From the NCBI GenBank assembly GCA_013397455.1, contig VYZB01000333.1, positions 839,442 through 903,441 on the forward strand: a stretch of 64,000 nt of DNA, given 5' to 3'. Source of the DNA: Crotophaga sulcirostris (lineage: Eukaryota; Chordata; Aves; Cuculiformes; Crotophagidae). Under the pieces are notes generated by a model that had not been told where the DNA came from, searched no databases, and saw nothing but the letters and a program-made list of their open reading frames with translations. The translations under genes and the position numbers were made by a program. Of the stretch, positions 12,201-24,700 are shown one piece after another (positions within the stretch are counted from its first letter, which is position 1; every line of letters starts with the position of its first letter).

Positions 12201-12999
12201 GACAGGATTGCATTATGCCAACGAACAAAGGATTCTTTCTCATCTCTTTTTAATAACACACACCAAATCCACAGACTATTGGATTTATTATCACCACTAG
12301 ATAACTTTACCATGCAGGAATGTACTGAGGTATTATTGTTGTTGTTATTATTATTATTAAAAACCCAAACTACAGAACCACACTGTAGCTAGAGAACATT
12401 CTGAAGGTTCTGCTTCTTGAAAGACATAAGCAAGGTAAATGTTCATTGCAGTTGGGCTTCTGATACTTCCATCCTCCTTCGCAGGCAGCAAAGTCACAAA
12501 AGAAGGTAAACAGTGCCAAGAAGTGTTGTTTATAAGGGCACTGTGATCTTTCCTGCATCCCAGTGGAGCTTTACCAGGGGGAATCTAGAAACCTCCCTGC
12601 ACAAATAATGTAGGGAAAAAAAAAGAAGGGAAGAAAAAAAAAAAGCCTGCACCTCATTTGCCCTTCCAGTGACCAGGAGGGAGTATTTCTTTCTACTTTT
12701 TTCACATTACAATAATGGCTTCACAGCTCTTGAAAAGAGCCCTAGTGCAACAGCAAATGGTGCATGACACGCCGAAGCCCTGGTCTTTGTCGCAACAGCT
12801 CCGCTCCAAAGAAAGTCCTTCCTTGCCTTCTTTTCCTTGCCATTAACTGTGATGAAATGAGTTTTTCCCCCTTTTGATTCCACCCCCCGCTGTCTATTAC
12901 AGTCTGACCTGATTGCACTTATGCACAGATTATTTCATAGAGACATCCTTTTATTCAGGTTTGTGAGTTCATGCCTGCAAGGTTATCTGTTCACAAAGC
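9279..12999. other. Non-coding stretch with small simple repeats
   Basis: No gene or interspersed repeat is recognised. Short TTG/TTA triplet tracts lie at 12331-12359 and an A-rich purine tract at about 12611-12645. Overlapping open frames at 10027-10498 exist on both strands and have no known domains. Confidence 0.5.
12331..12359. repeat. TTG/TTA trinucleotide microsatellite
   Basis: The sequence runs tattattgttgttgttatta and continues with further tta units. It is a short interrupted trinucleotide tract. Confidence 0.75.
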
Positions 13000-14330
13000 A
13001 ACACCTCATTCCTCGTATTCATTTTTGTTGAAATCTGATCTCATTGATAAGAACAAGACCGTTCGCATTGCATTTGTCAGATAATAGTTCCATGCCAAAG
13101 TAATAATTTTCTGTGACTATTGTCAGGACTCCAGTTAAAATACATTAACCGATAAAAATGCAAGTATTGTAAAAATAACCTTGCATCAGAAGTGTTAGCC
13201 CTCTGGTTTTTCCAAGGCACATTATGTCCTTTAACTTAATAACAATTTATTATAGGCAGAGCATGCCCTCTTTTACACAATAATTATTTTAAAGAATTAA
13301 ATATTTCTATTCCAGTGCTGCCATTGCTAACGCTGAGCTTGAAAGGGAATAAATAAGCACAGGATCAATGTTCCGCTGATTGGTTGAATCGGGTTTTGAT
13401 TAATTTTAATCAAACGGTTTACTCAATTCTGATATGTGACTATTCCCAGCCATAATAAACAGATGAATCACAGCACTGGAAGACTCCGATCGGCAGCACA
13501 AGGAGGACACGGTTGGAGCTGCCGTTTAGCATACACGATCCAACATTAACAAGGCTTTGGGATCCCTAGGAAACAGATTAACTTCAGGTTTCTTTGCAAG
13601 AGTAAGCTCTGCCCTCATGCAGCCAAGCTCAAATGGAAGGTGCAGCAGAAGAAACAAGTACATAGGACTCGGAACCCCTCACAGAGGTCAAAGCCAAGGT
13701 AAGGGAAATGCAAACAGCACAGACAGGAGCTGGCTTTCTGCAACCCCTTGTCACGGAAAGCCATCAAGGCACAAGCGCACCTTCTCATCTCGAGAGCAGG
13801 CCAACACTTTATGTAAATATTAGCAAAGGTGAATGCGAGAAGCATCACTTCTCCCTTTTATCCCTTCCTCCCGCTGCCTTCCCCTGACCGTGGCAGCCGC
13901 ACAAAGGAGCCAGTGACGGAGTGGAAGCCGGGAGCGGCACTGAGCAGCCAGGGCTCTGTCTCGGTCTCAGCGCGAGGCTGCCGTACACCCAGGCCTGCAG
14001 CTGATAACGCTGTAATAGTCCTCCTTTGAGGACTGGGGCTCCTGTGTGCTGATTACTCATTTATCACACCTGGCAGCCCTGCTGAACTATAATTACTCTT
14101 CTCTTATCCTGCTGCACTGTCATGTCCGAGAGGAGAAGAGAGGCAAAGGCTCCTGCTAATGACACATTACCCTCTTGACAAGCACTTGAAGGTTTTATTG
14201 TAAATATTCAAGATATAAAACATCTGAGATTCCCTTTTTAATTATAAAAAGCAATTTTCTGTGCCTCCTCCACTGCCACCAATAGTAAAGTTTAGATGCT
14301 GTTATCCTCCACTTCCAGCAAACAAACCCG
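13000..14330. promoter_or_regulatory. Candidate conserved non-coding (enhancer-like) block
   Basis: This is a dense stretch of non-repetitive sequence with many homeodomain-type TAAT cores. At 13396-13413 there is an inverted repeat, ttgatta and taatcaa separated by four bases, just after a CCAAT-type gattgg at 13378-13383. AT-rich motif clusters (13240-13310, 14060-14240) alternate with a GC-richer centre (about 13860-14010) that keeps several CpG sites. No CR1 has inserted here, although CR1 is common elsewhere in the window. This is inference from composition and motif texture only, since I cannot see cross-species conservation. Confidence 0.35.
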
Positions 14331-14897
14331 TTTGCCTTTGTCGCGTTAACTCATTGCTAGGAGGTAACTCTGGTATCTGTGAAATTATCAAACGTAATAC
14401 CTGGAAAATGTGTCATTTGAACATACATCACTCTCCTACAAAAGTTACATTTCTGCCCTATAAGGAGGGGGAAACATGCATTTATATTAAAAAATTAGGA
14501 AGAGGGGGAGGAGAGAAAAATCACAGGCAAATGGTCAGTGAGCGAGCTGATCACTGAGCAGCTCCAGGGAGATGTGTCTCTTACTGAAAGGTCTTTCATA
14601 AACTAAAAATAAAAGCTATGTGAGTTGTGGTGGTAAATTCAGCCTGTTTGTGGGTCTCCAGATGCAGGACTATGAAGCCAAAGACCTATTTTCCCTCCTG
14701 CTCTCACTATGAGTTGTGAGCTGTAGAGGTTAAGGAGGCTGTGAGGCTCCCCAGAAGAATAGGAGATCCTAAATACTGTTGTGCAATGGGAAGAACTACA
14801 GACCTGAAAGAATCTTTCATCTGAGAGCCCATTAATACTCCATCCAGCTCCTATACTGATAATACTGAGCTCTATTTTTCCAAGGTGGGAGCACACA
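14331..14897. other. Non-coding stretch, nothing recognised
   Basis: No repeat or gene is recognised. A purine-rich patch (gaagagggggaggagagaaa) lies near 14500. Confidence 0.45.
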
Positions 14898-15166
14898 GGA
14901 CCCAAGGGAATGGCAGGAAGATGTGTCACGGGAGTGTCAGGTTGGACACTAGGAAAAGATTCTCCACCCAGAGGGTGGTGGAGCACTGGAACAGCTCCCT
15001 GGGGAAGCAGTCATGGCACCAAGCCTGAAAATATTCCAGAAGCATTTGGCCAAATCAATCAGAGACACTTCTGAATGTTGGGGTTGTCCTGTGCAGGGAC
15101 ATGGGTTGGACCCAAAGAACCTTGTGGGTCCCTTCCAACTCAGGACATTCTTGATTCTATGATTCA
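14898..15166 (+). mobile_element. CR1 LINE 3' end, distinct subgroup
   Basis: The plus strand carries gggagtgtcaggttggacac, ccacccagagggtggtgg, cagctccctggggaagcag and gggtcccttccaactcagga, ending in gattctatgattcata. This is a CR1 3' subgroup that differs from the rest in its 3' untranslated wording (ccaagcctgaaaatattcc). It is the only copy of this subgroup I see in the window, and only the last ~270 bp remain. Confidence 0.88.
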
Positions 15167-16132
15167 TACAAAGACATGTTGCAGTCCTGCAACCTGAGCC
15201 TCCTCCACTCAGCTTTTCCCTTTGTGAAACAAGATGTTGCAGTAAGGACACTGGGTGTCCTTCTCTCACATTCACCAGCTGTGGGGTGAGGGGACCAACA
15301 AAAAATTCCAGAAAAGGCTAGCAGCCAAATATCTAATAATATGTTTAAAGTGTCAAAAAAACATAATCTAAATATATAATTGACAGAGAAGAGCACCTTG
15401 GAATAAGAGCACTAAAAGCACAGATCTGCTACCTAAACCTTGACAACTGCACTTGCTCTGGTTCACCTACAATTTCCGGCTGGGAATCACTACAGCTCAA
15501 TACTTCACAATCAAGTTCTGTATTTTAAGACTGGACTTAAGATGTTCTTCTACTGGTTTACGTGATTTTTGTATCTACTACTATTATAAGGCACATAATG
15601 CTCCTTTAATATTTTGCACAAGTCAGTCTCATTCCAAGGAGGCTGCAATATTTCAAAGAAATGTGAAATGAACTCTCAAAAATGAAAAACTGCTGCACTT
15701 TTTGAGTACTAAAACTAGAAACTGGTAGCAGAACTAGTGTTTGGATCCATAAGAAGTCAGGGACAATTTAGGATTAGCTTTAAGTCTAATAGGCAAAAAT
15801 TTTACAAGATTCCCAGGAATTTTAAGTTCCAAATGAGGATGGCCATATGAGAGTAGATCTTCAGAGTAATCCTGGGCTTCCAGCTAAGGAGGCTCATAGT
15901 TTTAAATCTCAACCAGGGCCAAAATGTTCATGGCTGATTCAAGACCTTCAGATAGGGAGGCCCTTCTACCATGATCTATGGAAGAAATATACTGATACCT
16001 GGTTTCTGAATAAAGTATTAATTTCATATTTAATATATGTAGTTACCTATTACATTACTAAAAATACAGTTATCCAATGACACAACTGCGTTTGACCAGT
16101 TTGAAGGTGCAGTCTGTTCATTACCTGCACCC
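15167..16132. other. Non-coding stretch, nothing recognised
   Basis: This is unique AT-rich DNA. I see no repeat, gene or clear regulatory site. Confidence 0.45.
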
Positions 16133-16488
16133 ATAGTATCACATAATTGTAGAATCATAAAATGGTTTGGGTCAGAAGGGACCTCAAAGCCCATCCAGTT
16201 CCAACCCTCTGCCACAGGCAGGGACACTTCCCATTGGATCAGGGTACTCAAAGCCCCATCCAACCTGGCCTTGAACACCTCCAGGGATGGAGCAGCCACC
16301 ACTGCTCTGGGTAACTTGGGTCAGGGCCTCCCCACCCTCACAGGAAAACATTTCTTCCTAAGATCTCATCTCAATCTCCCCTCTTTCAGCTGAAAACCCT
16401 TCCCCATTGTCCTATCCCTGCACTCCCTGATCAGGAGCCCCTCCCTAGCTTTCCTGAAGCCCCTTTCAGTACTGGGAGGACTGTACAT
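16133..16488 (-). mobile_element. CR1 LINE 3' end
   Basis: The plus strand starts with an antisense tail (ttgtagaatcataaaatgg), then agaagggacctcaaagccc, ccttgaacacctccagggat and cctcacaggaaaacatttct, and ends near the antisense of the gggctccaggaaagctgggg region. A short minus-strand open frame (16030-16302) contains the VFKARLDGALS motif of the CR1 ORF2 C-terminus. The copy is 5'-truncated at about 16488. Confidence 0.95.
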
Positions 16489-17386
16489 TTTGCTACAGAC
16501 TTGGCCTATTTACTTATTTTTTTCCTGAATTCTAAGACTTTCCCACAGTGGGAGGAAAGATTGTTTGACAGATACAGAAACCATTCATCAGAAACTGGTG
16601 CTTTAGGTTCTTGGCTAGTTTGCTTAACAATTGTAATGGCTTTGATGGCAACCTTGACAATCATAGACATGTCTTCCTTGTTAGGAGCAAAGTAACACAT
16701 CGGCGATGGCCAGGCAGCAGTAGTACATTACACACTGTTGTAGAAATTGCAAACATTTAATGAACATAAACATCCTGCCAAACTGACATACATGAGGACA
16801 GAAAATAGCAGTAATAAAAGTCACTCAGACTCGCACAGAACAACTCAAGGCTGTGCTTGGAGCATGCACATGATTTTAAAAGTGGGTGCAGTGGCTATTT
16901 TCTAACAAATCACATGGATTTGTCCATACCACTCGCTGCTGTGTAAAGAACTTTGAGGTAATTAGATAAAAGTTATTCAGAACTCTGAGATGTGAATGAC
17001 TCAAATCAGTATTAGGCTCCAGATTGGCTGTTTGGGGGTTCAGTAATCACAGTACACTGTGGTTCCAACTTTGGGGTGAAACAGTCATTAGCATTTCATA
17101 CGCTTTTAACAGAAGAAATTGCAGCAGTCAGGCTTAAAATGTCCATTTTCTCCATCTTTTCACAATGATTTTAGGTTCCTAGAGTGAAATATTAACAATC
17201 TTGCTGAACCAGAATTATTCCACTGCTCTCGCTTGCTGCCTGCTTCTGTCAGAAAGCCACGGAGCATACAATCTTGGCGCACAGCTAACCAGATAATTGA
17301 TAACTCCCTCCTCTATTCATGGGGGGAATCTGTCAGTTAAAGTCTAAAGACACACGTGCACACGCACCCTATGAAAATGAACTTAC

Positions 17387-17499
17387 ATAAGTCTTCCTGT
17401 GAACTGAATGCAGCCAACATTTTGATGTTTAATTGGCTGGGTCCGGTTTACCAGCGCACACATGTATTCTGGCAGCGGTGTACTGTACTCCAGCTCCTT
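17387..17499 (-). other. Candidate exon, minus strand (113 nt)
   Basis: On the minus strand an acceptor (cctttcaactaaatagatctgtcag, positions 17500-17524) precedes 113 nt with only one open frame, followed by a gtaagt donor (17381-17386). The open frame is 37 codons plus two bases (phase 0 to 2). It starts KELEYSTPLPEYMCAL and contains NRTQPIKHQNVGCIQF. Three CpG sites and balanced codon choice make it look less like the AT-rich flanks. I do not recognise the peptide. The alternative is a conserved non-coding element with a chance open frame. Confidence 0.25.
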
Positions 17500-20219
17500 C
17501 TGACAGATCTATTTAGTTGAAAGGAGGTGTATTTTCCCAAGGTAATTGCTCAGAATCATGCTTCCAAAGTCAAACGGATTCAAACTTTGCTTATTCACTC
17601 CTTGCAGACTCACAAGTAGGACTATTTGAAAGCAAATGAAAAATCCATAGATCAATGTACTGAGTCTTTCCTACACATTGCCACAGAGGGAGTTTATTTC
17701 AAATAGGGTTGCTTGTCAGCAGCAGTTACTGCCAGCATCTTTTTAAATATACATCTTTCAGACGTCTTTGAGATAATGAAAGATTTGCAACTACTGTATT
17801 ATCCACCAAGAAAAAATACATATACTTGAATTGGGCACACTCCCACGCATAGGAATGTTCCTGCTAACTACGAGGGGAAAATAATTGACAGTTATTCAAC
17901 TATTTGTGAATATTTTTTCCTAGACTTATCCCTCTAATTAATGGGATATGTCTGATAGAGCACAATTTTTAGAGACTGCTTTTCCACATGGGCTTAGTGA
18001 CTGGATGTTAAAGCATTTGGAAATCACTTCCCTATACCTTTCATGGGATACACAATCCCAAATTACTCAATTTGCCCTTCTGTGGCTCCAAGTCAACAAT
18101 TTCAAAAGGGCTTAGGTTGTCTAATCACATATATGCCACAGGCTACAGGTGAAACTCATTTGCCATGTCTATGTAGGAGAATGGGTTTTAGGTCATTCTA
18201 TTGCCAAAGCAAACAGCTACTCAGAATGCCCTAGTTTGACATGGATTTGACCAACTTAAACAATCAAGACATTTAGCTTGCTTTTCTTCTCTTCTGCCCT
18301 TCACCCTCCAAGACAGTAAAGATATCAAAGATTTCCAGAGCTTTTGGTCTTTTCCAACTCATGATTCAAACCCATGTTGGTAAGGAGTTAACCTCAGAAG
18401 GGTTTAGCACTTGAGTTACTCACAGAAGGATGCCGGCTTACTAAAAATTTTCATCACAGTCTGAACATTTCTTGTGGGGTGAACTGAATGGTGGAGCTAA
18501 CGACCACTAGCATCCTTGTTAGCACTGGCCAGTATGGGTTTGCACTCCTACATCACACAGCACGTTGGGACCACAACATCCAGAAGCAGCTTCCTCTACC
18601 CAGCTGCTTCGATCAGGAACGCAACCGTGCTGTGCTGACAATCCCTTTTATAACCAGTAATTTTTGGAGGTATTAAAACTGGGACAGAGAACACCTTCAG
18701 CTCTGACAAGGGAAGAAAACACTCAAAACCTGGATTTTCTTGTCTTTATTCATCCAGGATTTTAAATAGATGACACTGTGACACATCTGGAGTGAGAGCA
18801 CCCCGACTACAAGGAAGAATTAAAGCATTTCTTTCTGTCACCGTTCCCAGAGTGTCCCTCCAAGCCCTTCATTTGCAAAGATGATAATTATACAAAGGAC
18901 TGACTGGTACTTGCAGCTCATGGCATCAGCCTTCATCTCCTTGAACACAACACACTTCAAAACCTGCAGCACCTGCTTACGCTTCAGTATTTTCACCATT
19001 TATTTCATTTTTTCTCTTCTGAAAATATAAGCTAATGAAAAAATATTTTTACAAGGCATTACTGCACATTAATGATAAAACTAGTGAACATTAGTTCCAG
19101 AAGGGCACATTTTCAGTAATGATGAAAAAGGACACATAAACTACCACTGCAGAGCTTTGCAGGTCCATTTCTGGGCCAACCATGATTAAATTAACTACAA
19201 AAAGACACTTGACACTGTCAGCGTAACACTTGACTGAACTTGGGAGTCATGTAGGGATCTCACCGTGAAGTAGGATGTTAAACAAACCTGTCTTATTATA
19301 GTGACCACATCCATGCATATTATTTAATACAGTGGGGTGCTTAGTACCTTGTTAATGTTTCAACAAATCAAAATAAATTGTGCCTTCATCTCCATCTATA
19401 GCTCTGCTAATAAACTGGAGATTTTTTCCAAATACATGGCCTTGAAAAAATAAACTCTCAGCTTTCCAGAGAGATCGTTTTTAAGAAGGCATAGCATGTT
19501 GTAGAGACTCCAGCCATTGTTCAGTTAACACATATATCATTTCACTCATCAGATGCTCATATTTCACCATCTGATCTGGAAGCTGGTTATTAAATTAACT
19601 ATTTTATTCCTATATATTTCAGTGCATTTTGCTGAATTCAATAAACTACTCTATCAGTTCATTTTGTTAGCAGGCTTGTTTCTTCATTTGGCTTAATTTA
19701 ATTTGACTTCACTGTAACAGCTGATGTATGAGGATATTAAAAAAACAGGGTACTTCTGCACAAAAAATGACTTCTTGGAAATAGGATAAAGACATTCAGA
19801 AAACTACGCTTGCTGCTGAATTTTTTTGCCTCTAAAAAAAACCAAAGCTACTTGAACGATGAAAGCTTAAAGTAAGTTAGTTGCTTAACAAACCAGAAAA
19901 AACATAGAAAAGAAGTAAAAAGAGAATAGGAACATTAAAACTAGTGAAAATTCAGGACTACTTTTAATAATTGGAGTTCTTAGGGGCATAAGAATTATAG
20001 ATCAGTTTAAAAGCATGAGAAATGTTTGAACTTCACAGCAAAATATCTGTATCAATCCCTTCCTCCCCTGAAACAATAAATGATTTCTCCACAAAAGACG
20101 TCAAGGTCCCCATTACATTTTCAGAACTACAGAACTGAACAGAGCTGAAAACTTTTGTTTATAGAGAAAACCTAACGCCCCTATCCCTGAAATAAGCCCG
20201 TCACTGCCAGGCTTGTGAG

Positions 20220-20360
20220 ACTGGAGGATAATAAAAACTCATTAGTTTTTATTTATCAGATGATACAAGTTACGAATGGTTTAAAGGAGCGGCATTTACA
20301 CCAGAGAGGTTATTTTTGATGGCTAATTTTTCACAGCCACTTTTGCACTGAAACCTCCCA
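20220..20360. promoter_or_regulatory. Candidate enhancer-like element with palindrome
   Basis: A perfect 8-bp inverted repeat with a 4-bp spacer (taaaaact and agttttta, 20232-20251) is followed by tatcagatgatac, which has GATA- and MEIS/PBX-like wording, and then gaatggtttaaaggagcgg. The segment is not repetitive and resembles vertebrate developmental non-coding elements in style. The call is inference only. Confidence 0.25.
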
Positions 20361-20564
20361 GCTTCATGAAGATGATATTTCTAGAATTTTTATTTTTTTT
20401 TTTATCACCTTAGTAGTCTTTTCCCAGCTGTATCCACAGGGGAATGGAAATACCCAACTGCAAACATGACAGCGCTGACTTCTGCAAAGTAGCTTAATTA
20501 CTCATTATGAGATTCCATCAACAGAAGCTCCGGTCTGTGGTTTTGTAATAAGTGCTGTTGCTGT

Positions 20565-20720
20565 TATCTTTCCTTGGATTTTCATTTCTTCACAAAGGGG
20601 GATATGGCAGTGCTTTCCACAACCACATTTTATATGGAGAGGAATGAGAGAATTTTAATGCATGAATTTGATGTCATTAACAATGCTGACAGCTGTTTAA
20701 TCCCAGAGGAAACAACAGCT
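20565..20720. promoter_or_regulatory. Candidate enhancer-like element
   Basis: Motif-dense unique sequence containing gatgtcattaacaatgctg and then acagctgtttaatcc, that is, a TGACAG-type site overlapping a CAGCTG E-box beside TAAT cores. A 64-codon open frame (20574-20768) lies over it. It begins at TTG and has no known domain. No suitable donor follows, so I prefer a regulatory or neutral reading. Confidence 0.2.
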
Positions 20721-21589
20721 GAGTCCCAACTGCACCAACAAAAAAAAGAAAAAAGTAAAATAAAATAAATTAACTCTTAGTGCATCACACTGGAGGTACA
20801 TTGCAAATCAAATGCTTCATGCCCTACCTACAGTTTTTGCCAATTACTTAATTGCAGAATTAGTAACCTCCACTGATGAAAGAGTGAAAGCTACTCCATG
20901 CTGACTGCTTGACTTCAGTTCAAAGAACAGATTTATTAAACGGTCCTCTTCTAAATTTCCCATTAATTAAAATTAAATCCCTCCCCAACAATCACCATGT
21001 GAAATAAACCACCACAACAAATAATAATACAAAGCATAAAGGTGTGCGAGCCTAAGTTCTGAAAAATAATGTAGGTTAATCTAAAAGCGATGGTGTAAAA
21101 ATACAGTTAAAATGGATCGTGAAGCAGAAATAGCAAATACAACATGGGATGTACTGCAGCTCTGTTACCATTTAATTTAAAATGGAACATTTAGATACGA
21201 GTGATGACAGCAAATTTGCTTTTGTTCTGTTCTCACACACACATACTGCAAGGACTTTTTAAGGGTATAGAGTGAAAAGGAGCATTTCTAACGTGCATTT
21301 AGAATATATACAAGCAGCTCTCCTTTTATCCTTCTATTTTCTCATTAGTTATGTCCTCATCTCCCATGTCCATATTTTTCTGAGTTTTGCCCCTGACTTT
21401 ACAATTAAAGACACAAGTGATAGCTGATTAAGACGTATCTTTACAATCTGCTGTAACAGATAAAGCTTGATAACCCCCGTCTGGGGAAGGCTCCCATTCA
21501 CTTGGAACACTCGACTTTAAACAGATGTCTACAGTATTCATGGGATAAACAGCAACATTATATGAATTTACATCTTGCTCTTTGTCTGA

Positions 21590-21745
21590 CCATCCTCCCT
21601 TGAGCAGCAGCTGCTTCCCTTCAGCCGAGAGAGGGGCTGCCTCTGCCGCGCGCCTGGGACGCAGCCACCCCTCTCCTCCCACATCTGATCCCTGATCCCA
21701 GGGAGGGCTCTCGGGGACTGGGATGTCCGAGCGTGAAAGCACGAG
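21590..21745. other. Small GC- and CpG-rich pocket
   Basis: Within AT-rich surroundings this ~150-bp segment is GC-rich and keeps about nine CpG sites, including three in a row (ccgcgcgcc near 21646). It is too short for a formal CpG island. It could be a remnant promoter, a conserved element or an unrecognised repeat. Overlapping minus-strand open frames (21428-21841 and 21568-21753) are by-products of the GC content and show no known domain. Confidence 0.35.
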
Positions 21746-24700
21746 TTGGCCAAGCTTTGGGATCAGGGAGGAGCAGCATGTCAGCAGGTTGATGAACTTG
21801 AATCCTGGCATCATGAAGAATACAAAGGTCTCCCTATTCAACCGAACGAAATGGCTTCGGGCACAGAAAATGTGCTGCTCAAATACTTCCTAACAAGACA
21901 TGTGCAGTCATATTTTCTTGCAGTTAATACGGCAGAGGGTGAGGGGAAAACAGATTTTTACCTTGTGATGTTCGGAAACAGTTCATTCTCAATAGGGGAA
22001 TATTATGTGACAAATGTGCCAGACTTCTTTTTTTTTTTGTGGTAATATTGCTCTTTGCAAATGGCACACATCCAACCCAATTGAATGTAATAAAAAGAAA
22101 CAATCTGTGCCATCTTCAATGGGTTTAATCTATACCATGTTAATGAATCCTTAAACAGACGTGCATGTTTGCCTGAAATACATGTAGTTATATTGCGCTC
22201 GCTATACTTGTCAGCTTGGAAATAATTTCTGCTTGAGAGACCACCTGCTATCATCATCCGATTTAGAACAGCTCATATTTATTTTGAAATGAGAAATAAT
22301 AGTTAAATAAAGAAGCAACTTCTCTTACCCAAGCAAGGACAGTAAAATGGCTCGGATCCTCCCTGCACACTCAGGGATTTTTTTTTCCAACTCTTATGTT
22401 TTTTCCTTTTCCTTTTTTCCCTTTGCACCAGCTGCTTCAACAAATTTCTAGCACCTTTGTATTAACACAGCAATAAGTAAATTCTGCCTCCCATTTCCTT
22501 TCTGATGAACTAAAACATTACAGCTGAAAAGATGAAGTGAGTTATGTTACAGGTTTCAGACTGTATGCAATATGGGTTTCATTACATGGTATCATACAAT
22601 TTTAAGTTATTAAATATGCCAGAAAAGCATACTTGTACTTGATGAAACACCCAAATACTGAGTATGAGGTATATTTTTTCCTTCTATTTAGACTCTGAAA
22701 ATGGAACAAAGAAATATAAAGTTTCTACTCCCTAGCATCTATTTGTTGCAAAGACAGAGTAAATTAGATCAGCTTTTCCTAAAAGACACCTAAAATAAAC
22801 TATATTTTTTTCTGGGAAATGTTATTAGCAAAAACACTACTTTTCACCCATAAGAGAATAAAATGATCAATCAATAAGCTTGTGAGAAATTGCATGAACA
22901 CCAGGCTACAATGTATAAAAGGACACATAAAGAATGTTCAGTCACATGAACCCAAAGTCGACAAACTGCTCAGCTATCTGCGCAACCTGGAGTGCATGAT
23001 TTGTCCAACTGGCTGCTGGATGTGAGCAGGACTATGTCAGATGATTTGACTTTCTGAGCAGCAGAATCTGCTCCCTATTTTATATCCATATTTGGGCATA
23101 ACTTTAAAGGTGCAGAGAACCAACTCAGAGACTTGATGTCACCAGAACATGTCTGTGGTAGAGTCCACGTGCACTGTTGTTCTCTGAACAAACAATTTCA
23201 CAACATGACAGAGTTTTCACGCTCAGCGTGAACACATTAACTGCAATAGTTTTTTTGGAAAAAAAATTATTTGATTTTTTTCTTCTTTTAAGATGACGAT
23301 TGCTCACCTTGACAATTGGTTGCTGCCACAGGATGCTTTACATCAGGTTATCTTAAGAAACCGAAAGGAATGTCAGTTGTGTTACTGTTAAGTGTCATTT
23401 CTGATATAGCACGTTCAGGAGCTGGACCTCAGAGACTTTGCTAATTTGTTTCCTGGTGTAATTCCAGGTGTTGGTTTTGAGGTGAGAAATGCTTTGTTGT
23501 GTTTTCTGTGGTGGTTTTTACAGAATTCTTCTCTATGTACTCAAGAGTGGAAGCTGAGAGTATTGAATGCTTAAGCTGAAAACAGGTACATTTGCATGAC
23601 TGGGAGTAAGGTTATTTTCATTATAGAAACTCTTCCTTTCCTCGTACTACCTCTTATTTTTCAGAGACACAAACTCAAATATAAATCCATGCTTCTTCTG
23701 AGCTCATGATGAAAAGATTAAAAGCATCTGTAGAGCCACCAAGTGACTACTGTGGATCATCACAGCCCTAAAGGCATTCCTGTGACACTGAATCCCTTGC
23801 TAAGGTGTTGTAGACCACAAAACATAGTGGGTTTATTTCCAGGATTAAGTATTTCAAAGGATGAGAAAAAAATCTTGAATTAAAAGACTAAAGTCAACTA
23901 ATTTATGGAGACAAATAGAAACACCAAAACTATAGGAAAAATACTAATATTAGGAGGCTCTAACATAAAGCCAAACACTCAGATACTTTCTTAAACACCT
24001 CAAACACTACGCAATGGAACAGAAAACTTCTATGAAGTGGTTTTTGTAGACTTTTATAACTTTATCTTTCAGACAGGATAAAAAAATAATCAAATGTTGT
24101 TGTTGTTGCATTTTTACATTTCTCTTACTAACCTGGTGCAAAGTAAATGCAAAATTGCATATAAACGTAATAACACGGAGAAGCCTTTTTAACATCACCA
24201 GTTGAGTATATAGTTTTAAAAATTTTGTTCCTATTAAATGCGAAGCAGCTTCTCATTCCTTCCCAAGCAACAGTGATTGCTCCTCCTTACTGTTCCCTTC
24301 TGTGTCCCCCAGTTTTGCTAATCACCAGTAAATTTAGCAGAGTTGCATCTCATTTCAGGAGTTCTTTGAGATATCAGAGATTATTTCTGGTCAGGAATGA
24401 CAGAAAGTACACTGTACAAAACATTTCTGCATTGGTAATGGAATATTTTATAAGGAATAATTCATACTATTTTAAACAGGAAAAAAACCCTAAGATTTTG
24501 ATAAGAACGAACTAGAAGACAGAATACTGGCAATGATGGAAGTTCAGGTTGTCAGCAGAGCTCACAAAAGAGGACTGTCAAATATCTCTCTCTCGAATAT
24601 GTTAAAACCCAGCAAGCTTTGTGTAAAGTTCCCTAGAAGACAAAAAAGAAATTGACATTAAATTATAATGCAACCTGTTCTAGAAACTAAAGTCAATTGA

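Noticed and set aside
21428..21841. 137-codon minus-strand open frame
   Set aside because: It lies over the GC-rich pocket, where stop codons are scarce. No known domain, and two overlapping alternative frames are also open.
22028..22040. T run as a possible retroposed poly-A tail on the minus strand
   Set aside because: No retrogene or SINE body is attached, so it is a simple homopolymer.
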